From: Halorhodospira sp.
Lineage (GTDB): Bacteria > Pseudomonadota > Gammaproteobacteria > Nitrococcales > Halorhodospiraceae
Assembly (NCBI GenBank): GCA_007121755.1
Contig: SKJZ01000229.1
Span: forward strand, 1-19,160
DNA length: 19,160 nt
Direction: 5' to 3'
The first letter of the stretch is position 1. Every line of letters begins with the position of its first letter. A model generated the notes under the pieces. It had not been told where the DNA came from. It did not search any database and saw only the letters and a list, made by a program, of their open reading frames with translations. The position numbers and the translations under genes are program-made. This document shows, piece after piece, positions 14,305 to 19,160 of the stretch.

Positions 14305-15728
14305 CCTTCTCCTCCTCTGTTGACGGAGCCGACGCCAGGCGCCACCCATCGGTCGAGAACGAAATGGTACCCGCCCGCCTCCAGTTCCATCTCACCCAGT
14401 TCGCGGGCGTCGATCACCCCGCCGCCGGCGCCCAAGTACTCCAATTTCACCGCCCGCCTGCCCGGCGGGACGCTGAGCCGCGCCGCGTAGTATTGCCCCG
14501 GCAGGGTCGACCACGCCCGGGTATCTGCCCGGTCCACCGCCACGGTGAAGATATTCACCATGAGGCCCGCGACAACGTGGGCGTCAGCCGCCTGATCGAT
14601 CAACTCCTTCTGGACCAGCAGGCGGCCCAGCGCCCGCGCGGTCAAGACACCCATCTGCTCTTCCAGCAGAATGCGCGCCACCGCATCCACATCGTGGACC
14701 CGCTCGGCATCGGCCCGCGCCCCACCTCCGCCCGTAGTAACCCTGGCGCCGTGCAACGCCTTGCGCCGGGGCTCGTAGTACGGCAGCGAGACGCGGTGGA
14801 TGCGACCCTTATAGTCCTGAGCGAGTAACGACTGCTCGCCTTTGCGCGGCGCCAAACCGGCGGCGACAATCACCACCAGGTGGGCGGCCTCCGCGTGCTC
14901 CTGTTGGGACGGCCAGCGGTCGACACCAAATTCATCCCGCCAGCGGGTTAGGTCGTCATCGACGCCGAGGTACTCGGCGAGACGCAGCAGGTCGTACTGC
15001 AACTGCCGCGGCGTCGTCAGACCAAGTTCACCAGCGTGTTCCCGGTAGGCGAGATGCGCTTGACGGTAGGCGACCAGGGCCTGATCCGGCTCACCCAAGC
15101 GCTCGAAGATCAGACCGGTGAGGTAACGGGCGAAGGGGTCGCCACGGTAACGGGAGCCCCGCTGCCGATCGGCCATGGCGCGCAGGCGCAGATCGACCTG
15201 GAGGGCCTCCACTCTGGCCGCGTACGGCTCGTCCAGATCCAGGTAGTTGAACGCCTTGACGAGATGGAGCAGAACCCGCTCGTGCGGTTCACCGACATAG
15301 GCGAAGGCCGTTTCGCCCACCACCAGGCTGCCGATACTCTCCGAGACGCTGAGTGGGTCCAGCCCCTCAATCGCGCGGCGGGCCGCCTCCAAGGCCTCGT
15401 TGCTGGCCTGGTACTCGCCCGCCATGCGCAGCAGAGCGCCGCGATTGAGCAAGTAGACCACCCGGTCTCCCTCCCCGCCCGGATCCTCCTCCAGCGCCTC
15501 GATGGCCCGCAGGGGGTCCCCCTGCAGCAACGCCGTCTCCACCGGGGCGAAACGATCGGTATAAGTGGCGCAACCAGAGGCGAGGGAGAGGACTACAACG
15601 AGGGCGGCGCCCCAAAGACGCCTCCAGGCCGTGATCCCGCGGCGGGGTCCAGGTGGCGAGGACACGGCCCACGCCGCGCTATGGTCCGGCACCGGCACAC
15701 CGGGCGAAACCGTCCCCATCGTCTCCAT
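14301..15728 (-). CDS. COG3014-like TPR-containing lipoprotein
   Basis: The 475-aa product has a lipobox ASGC with C53, after a hydrophobic stretch (about 38-50). Lipidation would anchor it to the outer membrane. Next come helical repeats of TPR type: ALLQGDPLRAIEALEED, LLNRGALLRMAGEYQASNEALEAARRAI, then FARYLTGLIFERLGEPDQALVAYRQA. A C-terminal beta-rich domain (about 310-470) follows. This matches the uncharacterised COG3014 family that accompanies LpoB. The start is uncertain: the ATG at 15728 follows GGCGGGG, but it leaves about 36 residues before the signal core, so an internal GTG near 15665 is possible. The gene begins 14 bases after lpoB and overlaps the LPP20-like gene by 4 bases, so the three form one operon. 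Confidence 0.82.
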   Translation of the reverse strand: METMGTVSPGVPVPDHSAAWAVSSPPGPRRGITAWRRLWGAALVVVLSLASGCATYTDRFAPVETALLQGDPLRAIEALEEDPGGEGDRVVYLLNRGALLRMAGEYQASNEALEAARRAIEGLDPLSVSESIGSLVVGETAFAYVGEPHERVLLHLVKAFNYLDLDEPYAARVEALQVDLRLRAMADRQRGSRYRGDPFARYLTGLIFERLGEPDQALVAYRQAHLAYREHAGELGLTTPRQLQYDLLRLAEYLGVDDDLTRWRDEFGVDRWPSQQEHAEAAHLVVIVAAGLAPRKGEQSLLAQDYKGRIHRVSLPYYEPRRKALHGARVTTGGGGARADAERVHDVDAVARILLEEQMGVLTARALGRLLVQKELIDQAADAHVVAGLMVNIFTVAVDRADTRAWSTLPGQYYAARLSVPPGRRAVKLEYLGAGGGVIDARELGEMELEAGGYHFVLDRWVAPGVGSVNRGGEG

Positions 15729-15742
15729 CAGGGCCACCCCGC

Positions 15743-16351
15743 CTATTGCCGGGCGGCGGCGGCACGGACGTACTTCCGTATCTCCTTGTTGCCGATCCAG
15801 ACCTTGCGGTTGTCGGCCAAACTGATCAGCTCCAAATCAACCTGGTAGTAGCGAATTTGCTCCCGGTCGTGCTGGTCGATGATGGAGTTCACCGACCCCA
15901 GCAGCATGAAGTCCGCCCCGACCTCCCGGCCCATGGCCTTGCGTGTCTCCTCACTGGCGTGAAGATCCTGCTCGCGCCGCTCCTCACGGATCAACTCGCG
16001 CTGATCCGCACCGGCCACGAAGTCGACCTCGCCGGAGTTGATCAACTCCCGCTGGATATCATTGACGAAGGTGCGCGTGTTGATGTGTTCATGGCTGAGA
16101 TTACGCACGCTGCCGACGATCACCGTCGGGCGCTCGCCGTGCTCCCGGCGGAAATTTCGCAGCCACGGCCGCGCCAGGGCGTCGGCGACCATCTCCTCGG
16201 CCACCATCCGTGAATCCTGATCGTTCCACTCGCCGGAGAGATCCCGCTCCACGTCGGTGCCGATCCGCTCCACCTTATGGCCGGTGCAGCCCACGGCCAC
16301 CACGGCGGCGAGGACAACACCGCCGACCGCCCACAGGAGATTCCTTGTCAT
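15743..16351 (-). CDS. lpoB: LpoB-family penicillin-binding-protein activator lipoprotein
   Basis: This 202-aa lipoprotein has a signal peptide and lipobox VGC (C22). The LpoB-family core follows: DSRMVAEEMVADALARPWL (46-64), RPTVIVGSVRNLSHEHINTRTFVNDIQRELINSGEVDFV (about 74-112), then GADFMLLGSVNSI and the strand YYQVDLELISLADNRKVWIGNKEIRKYV. E. coli LpoB is an outer-membrane lipoprotein that spans the periplasm to stimulate the glycosyltransferase of PBP1b; this one lacks the long Pro-rich linker of E. coli LpoB, as is common outside enterobacteria. The start ATG follows GGGAGCG. It is first in the lipoprotein operon and divergent from the DUF523 gene; partner identity is inferred from the family. 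Confidence 0.85.
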   Translation of the reverse strand: MTRNLLWAVGGVVLAAVVAVGCTGHKVERIGTDVERDLSGEWNDQDSRMVAEEMVADALARPWLRNFRREHGERPTVIVGSVRNLSHEHINTRTFVNDIQRELINSGEVDFVAGADQRELIREERREQDLHASEETRKAMGREVGADFMLLGSVNSIIDQHDREQIRYYQVDLELISLADNRKVWIGNKEIRKYVRAAAARQ

Positions 16352-16440
16352 GGTTTCGCTCCCAATGATCCGATCCGGAATGAATGACTGCTAGTCTATG
16401 CCGAAGAGCTACCACTGGACAGCCACCACACCCATAACCC

Positions 16441-16962
16441 ATGAACCACAAGATCCGCATCGGCGTCAGCCGTTGCCTCCTCGGCGAATGCGTCCGCTAC
16501 GACGGCGGCCATAAACACGACCCGCTTGTCACCGAAACGGTCGGCCGGTGGGCCGAACTCGTCCCCATCTGCCCGGAGGTGGAGGCCGGCCTCGGCACCC
16601 CCCGCGAACCGATGCGCCTGGAGGGCAACCCGTGGCGCCCCCAATTGGTGGCCGAGAGCCGGCGGGACCACACCGAACGGGTCGTATCGTGGGCGCGCAT
16701 GGCGCTGCCCCAGTTGACCGGACAGGGATTGTGCGGCTTCATCCTCAAGAGCAAGTCGCCCTCCTGTGCGGTGCACAGTGTATCCGTCTACAACTCCGTC
16801 GGGCGTCCCGGCGAACCGGGACCGGGACTCTTCACCCGACTGGTAACGGAGCACTTTCCAGAACTTCCAGTGGCGGAAGAGAGCGACCTGCGCGACGCTG
16901 AGCGCTATGAGGCATTCATGCAGCAGGTCCACGCCTGCCACGGCTCCCAAAACGTGCCGTAA
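16441..16962 (+). CDS. DUF523-family protein
   Basis: The 173-aa protein is a complete DUF523 domain: RIGVSRCLLGECVRYDGGHK (6-25, one change from the family's GEKVRYDGGHK), CPEVEAGLGTPREPMRL (44-60), and ILKSKSPSCAVHSVSVY (about 101-117). Conserved cysteines C12, C44 and the KSKSPSC cysteine suggest metal or Fe-S binding; the family has been tied to 2-thiouracil desulfuration in some cases, not proven here. The longer YbgA form has an added DUF1722 domain; this one lacks it. No Shine-Dalgarno precedes the ATG, whose position is fixed by the family start. It is divergent from lpoB with an 89-base gap. Confidence 0.9.
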   Translation: MNHKIRIGVSRCLLGECVRYDGGHKHDPLVTETVGRWAELVPICPEVEAGLGTPREPMRLEGNPWRPQLVAESRRDHTERVVSWARMALPQLTGQGLCGFILKSKSPSCAVHSVSVYNSVGRPGEPGPGLFTRLVTEHFPELPVAEESDLRDAERYEAFMQQVHACHGSQNVP

Positions 16963-17041
16963 CGCCACGACAGCCTCCTACTTCACCAGCGGCGGAGAGC
17001 CTTGCACGCATGCCGTAGGGCGAGCCAGCCGATAGGAACCA

Positions 17042-17068
17042 CGCCGCCGGTTTGACACCCCGGCGGCG
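17042..17068. terminator. 9-bp hairpin with a -35 hexamer in its loop
   Basis: CGCCGCCGG (17042-17050) and CCGGCGGCG (17060-17068) pair perfectly around TTTGACACC. It lies 80 bases after the DUF523 stop. Only a weak T-rich tail (TATGTTT) follows. The loop carries TTGACA, the -35 of the next promoter, so the repeat could be the DUF523 3' hairpin, an operator for the next gene, or both. Confidence 0.5.
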
Positions 17069-17079
17069 GTATGTTTAAT
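17052..17079 (+). promoter_or_regulatory. Strong sigma-70 promoter of the HD-GYP-like gene
   Basis: TTGACA (17052-17057), a perfect -35, is followed after 16 bases by TTTAAT (17074-17079), a five-of-six -10. Transcription should begin near 17086. This excludes the in-frame ATG at 17071 as a start. Confidence 0.65.
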
Positions 17080-17115
17080 AAAAGAAAAAACGCGCCGGAC
17101 CGGATTACGTCTCCC

Positions 17116-18297
17116 ATGAGCACAATCAGCCACCGAAAAAACAGTGCCGCCCAATACCGCGTGCGCGGCAGCGACCTCGCCGTGGGCAAGCCTGCGCCGT
17201 ACTCCATCTACGACACCTATGACCGGCTTATGCTGCGCTCGGGCTCTGTCGTCAAGAGCGACCAGCAGCGCAAGACATTGGTCCAGACTGGCCGCGTCCG
17301 CCCTGAATCGACCGATGAGGCGGTGCCGGTACCCACCGCGGCGCCAAGCGCCCGGGCAGGGATCGGGGGTGACGAGGGGATCGATTTCGACCCGTTCCAG
17401 GAGTTCCACCGCTGCGCCACTCTGCTAAAACAAGCCTTCAGCCACCTTACCAAAGGTCCCGATGGGCTCGACAAGCGGATGGATGTCATCATCGCCCGCC
17501 TCGGCAACCTCATCGACACCGACCCGGACGCTGCGCTAGGTGCGGCCCACATTGATCGCGACTTCCCCAGCCGTATCGTCCACCCCATTCGCCAAGCGAT
17601 TCTCTGCGATGTGGTGGCCCGGACCGCATCGCTCCCCCCGAACAGCCGCTGTGCCTTAGTGGGGGCCGCCCTCACCGCCAATATCGGCATGCTCGATTTG
17701 CAGGCGGTCCTGGATCACCAGGCCGGCCCGCTCAGCGAAGACCAACGCGAAGGAATACAGGAACACCCCGAGCGGTCGGTGGATCTGCTGCTGCGCGGGG
17801 GCATCAGCGATGAACCCTGGCTACGGGCCGTAAGGCAACACCACGAGCGGTTCGACGGCTCCGGCTATCCGGCGGGGCTGGAAGGGGACGCCATCAGCGA
17901 CGAGGCGGCGATCCTGATGCTGGCGGACACCTACATGGCCATGGTCACACCACGGGCCCACAAGGAGCCCCAGGCCATCCGCGACGCCCTGCGGGAACTA
18001 CTGGCCAACGCCGGACGGAAGTACCACGAGCAGTTCACAGGGCGGTTCATCAAGGAGATCGGAGTCTTTCCGCCAGGGACCTATGTCGGTTTGAGCACTA
18101 AGGAGGTCGGTGTTGTGGTGCAGCGCGGCGCCGACAGCACCAAACCCCTGGTCTACGTCTTCATCGGCGCCGACGGCCTGCCGCGCCAGGGCGCTGGCCA
18201 CCTTAATCTCTCCGCCACTGAAGCGGAGATCACCCGGGTCTTCCGCAAGGAAGAGATCGCAATCCCCTTTAAGCCAGAACCGGCTTGGGGCTATTGA
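17116..18297 (+). CDS. HD-GYP-like protein with degenerate HD site
   Basis: The 393-aa product has an N-terminal segment common in this group (VRGSDLAVGKPAPYSIYD...), a linker, a helical region (about 95-145) and an HD-GYP-type domain (about 150-320). Canonical HD-GYP enzymes hydrolyse c-di-GMP with a bi- or tri-metal site. Here the first His is kept (H156), the HD pair is Ala-Asn (A188-N189 in ALTANIGML), H217 remains, and the HHExFDGSGYP motif is intact (H242-H243-E244, GYP at 250-252), as is D271. Loss of the HD pair predicts no or altered catalysis; a c-di-GMP-binding or protein-contact role is inference. A C-terminal beta-rich part (about 322-385) is unassigned. The start is ATG 17116, downstream of the predicted transcription start; it has no clear ribosome site. 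Confidence 0.88.
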   Translation: MSTISHRKNSAAQYRVRGSDLAVGKPAPYSIYDTYDRLMLRSGSVVKSDQQRKTLVQTGRVRPESTDEAVPVPTAAPSARAGIGGDEGIDFDPFQEFHRCATLLKQAFSHLTKGPDGLDKRMDVIIARLGNLIDTDPDAALGAAHIDRDFPSRIVHPIRQAILCDVVARTASLPPNSRCALVGAALTANIGMLDLQAVLDHQAGPLSEDQREGIQEHPERSVDLLLRGGISDEPWLRAVRQHHERFDGSGYPAGLEGDAISDEAAILMLADTYMAMVTPRAHKEPQAIRDALRELLANAGRKYHEQFTGRFIKEIGVFPPGTYVGLSTKEVGVVVQRGADSTKPLVYVFIGADGLPRQGAGHLNLSATEAEITRVFRKEEIAIPFKPEPAWGY

Positions 18298-18316
18298 AGG
18301 GGACCAGGCCTCCCCT
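18298..18316. terminator. Weak hairpin between convergent genes
   Basis: AGGGGA and TCCCCT pair over six bases with a 7-base loop, inside the 29-base gap between the HD-GYP-like stop and the copper-protein stop. No T-run follows. Confidence 0.25.
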
Positions 18317-18326
18317 CCCAACGTCA

Positions 18327-18659
18327 CTACTCTACCGTTATCACGCCCTTCATGCCGCGCTGCTCGTGCGGTTCGCACACATAGGGGTAGACGCCGGGTT
18401 CGTCGAACGTCTTCTCATAAGACTCTTCCGGGAAGAAGTAGGGGACCGGATCCTCACCGGCCTCGCGGAACCAGACGTTGTGGTACTGGCGCCGCTCGTG
18501 GTTCTCCCAACGGACGGTGTCGCCGGCCTGGATGGTCAACTCCTCGGGCTCGAACACCATATCTTTGGCGATCACGACGTGTGTCTCCCCCGCCCAGACT
18601 GGAAGCGAGGCCAGAGCGAAGGCCGCCACTACCAATAGCTTGCAGATACGGTTCGCCAT
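18327..18659 (-). CDS. Periplasmic cupredoxin (plastocyanin/amicyanin type)
   Basis: The 110-aa precursor has a signal peptide (MANRICKLLVVAAFALASLPVWA, cut likely after A23) and one cupredoxin domain. The type-1 copper ligands are visible: H60 (QYHNVW), C95 (YVCEPH), H98 and M103 (RGMKG). The strand AGDTVRWEN (45-53) is typical of the fold. Such proteins carry single electrons in the periplasm; the partner is unknown. ATG 18659 was chosen because the signal peptide begins there, with AGAAGGAG about 9 bases upstream; the frame is open further upstream but overlaps the next gene. A TATATT (18697-18692 on the minus strand) may be its -10, with no good -35. It is convergent with the HD-GYP-like gene. 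Confidence 0.92.
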   Translation of the reverse strand: MANRICKLLVVAAFALASLPVWAGETHVVIAKDMVFEPEELTIQAGDTVRWENHERRQYHNVWFREAGEDPVPYFFPEESYEKTFDEPGVYPYVCEPHEQRGMKGVITVE

Positions 18660-18703
18660 TGCGCGCCACTCCTTCTCAACCACTTTGAACAAATATAGAA
18701 AAG

Positions 18704-19153
18704 TTATCGGTCCCACACCACCCTTTTGCAAAGGTTGACGAAAGCGCGCCGGCCGAGGGCGCCGACCGGGGCGTCGTCTCCGGCTTGGTCCACAACCAGT
18801 TGGTGCAGTTCCGGCGCGACGGTGACCAAGTCCCCGATGCGCCACGGGAAGCGCTCGAAGGCGGCGACCACGGCGCGCAGCCGCTCCTCGACCACCGTCG
18901 GCGGTTCGCCACCGGCGGGCAACTCCGCCAACAGGTCCGTGGTGGCCAGCAATGCCGCCTTGCTCCAGCAGACCGCGGTGAGACCCCGGGCGTGCTCCTC
19001 CAGCAGCGCCTCATCCTCTTCGCTCAAGCGGTCGAGCAACTCGAACTTATTGGTCACCCCGGCGCTGTGCAGGGCGAATACGCGCCGCAGAACCGGCCGC
19101 AGATTGTGGCCGTGGCACGCCTCGCCGCCGGGGCAGGTATCACACGATTCCAT
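18704..19153 (-). CDS. Unrecognised protein with N-terminal cysteine cluster
   Basis: The 149-aa frame begins MESCDTCPGGEACHGH: C4, C7 and C13 with H14 and H16 could bind zinc or a cluster. The rest is mainly helical, with conserved-looking aromatic and hydrophobic positions (KFELLDRLSEEDEALLEEHARGL, then FPWRIGDLVTVAPELHQLVVDQ). There is no signal peptide or membrane segment. I do not recognise the family. The start is provisional: only seven bases lie upstream before the window ends and they show no ribosome site, so the gene could begin further upstream. Its stop is 44 bases before the copper-protein start, on the same strand, so both may share a transcript. Confidence 0.6.
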   Translation of the reverse strand: MESCDTCPGGEACHGHNLRPVLRRVFALHSAGVTNKFELLDRLSEEDEALLEEHARGLTAVCWSKAALLATTDLLAELPAGGEPPTVVEERLRAVVAAFERFPWRIGDLVTVAPELHQLVVDQAGDDAPVGALGRRAFVNLCKRVVWDR

Positions 19154-19160
19154 CGGGGGG

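Noticed and set aside
13359..14828. 489-codon open frame on the plus strand
   Set aside because: Opposite the two lipoprotein genes; the Arg/Pro-rich product has no recognisable domain.
17071..17115. Upstream ATG for the HD-GYP-like gene
   Set aside because: It lies inside the predicted promoter, upstream of the probable transcription start.

Overview
The window is dense, GC-rich bacterial chromosome. A gammaproteobacterium is the most likely source. The support is a RelA-type (p)ppGpp synthetase, a LexA with the E. coli-type SOS box (CTG-N10-CAG), the lexA-imuA-imuB cassette, an LpoB-family lipoprotein and a TusE/DsrC-family sulfur-carrier protein. High GC together with a sulfur-carrier protein and many signalling genes suggests something near the Ectothiorhodospiraceae or other halophilic sulfur bacteria, but that is inference. 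I saw no rRNA, tRNA, CRISPR array, transposase or phage gene.

Layout. (1) 1-2334, minus strand: a two-hairpin intergenic element that looks like a dispersed repeat, then relA. (2) 2426-5129, plus strand: an SOS operon of lexA, imuA and imuB. Its promoter is covered by a near-perfect LexA box, and the lexA start codon falls at the predicted transcription start, so the mRNA is probably leaderless. ImuB lacks about 60 N-terminal-region residues compared with the usual family length, and no dnaE2 follows. (3) 5292-7786: an accessory stretch with an orphan ParA-type ATPase, a 17-codon leader ORF overlapping a stand-alone cyclic-nucleotide-binding-like protein with no DNA-binding domain, an antisense 49-residue coiled-coil-like microprotein, a short DsrC/TusE-like protein and a small exported DUF995-like protein. 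(4) 8026-13159: a signalling block with a chemoreceptor whose periplasmic region carries a CZB-type zinc site, a large GGDEF-EAL protein with both catalytic sites intact, and a convergent double-receiver protein with one dead and one intact receiver. (5) 13279-16351, minus strand: three consecutive predicted outer-membrane lipoproteins (LPP20-like, COG3014-like, LpoB-like), apparently one operon linked to peptidoglycan synthesis. (6) 16441-19153: a DUF523 protein, an HD-GYP-like protein whose HD pair is replaced by Ala-Asn, a periplasmic type-1 copper protein and an unrecognised cysteine-rich protein that may run past the window end.

How the genes fit together. Two global stress regulators sit back to back: relA (stringent response) and lexA (SOS), separated by 127 bp. 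The middle and right parts are rich in c-di-GMP and chemosensory components. Several have lost canonical catalytic residues (HD-GYP, first receiver, RelA hydrolase domain, cNMP-like domain), which points to binding or scaffolding roles. The best candidates for something not well described are the ParA/leader ORF/cNMP-like/antisense microprotein group at 5.2-6.8 kb, the shortened ImuB without DnaE2, and the leaderless SOS-controlled lexA.
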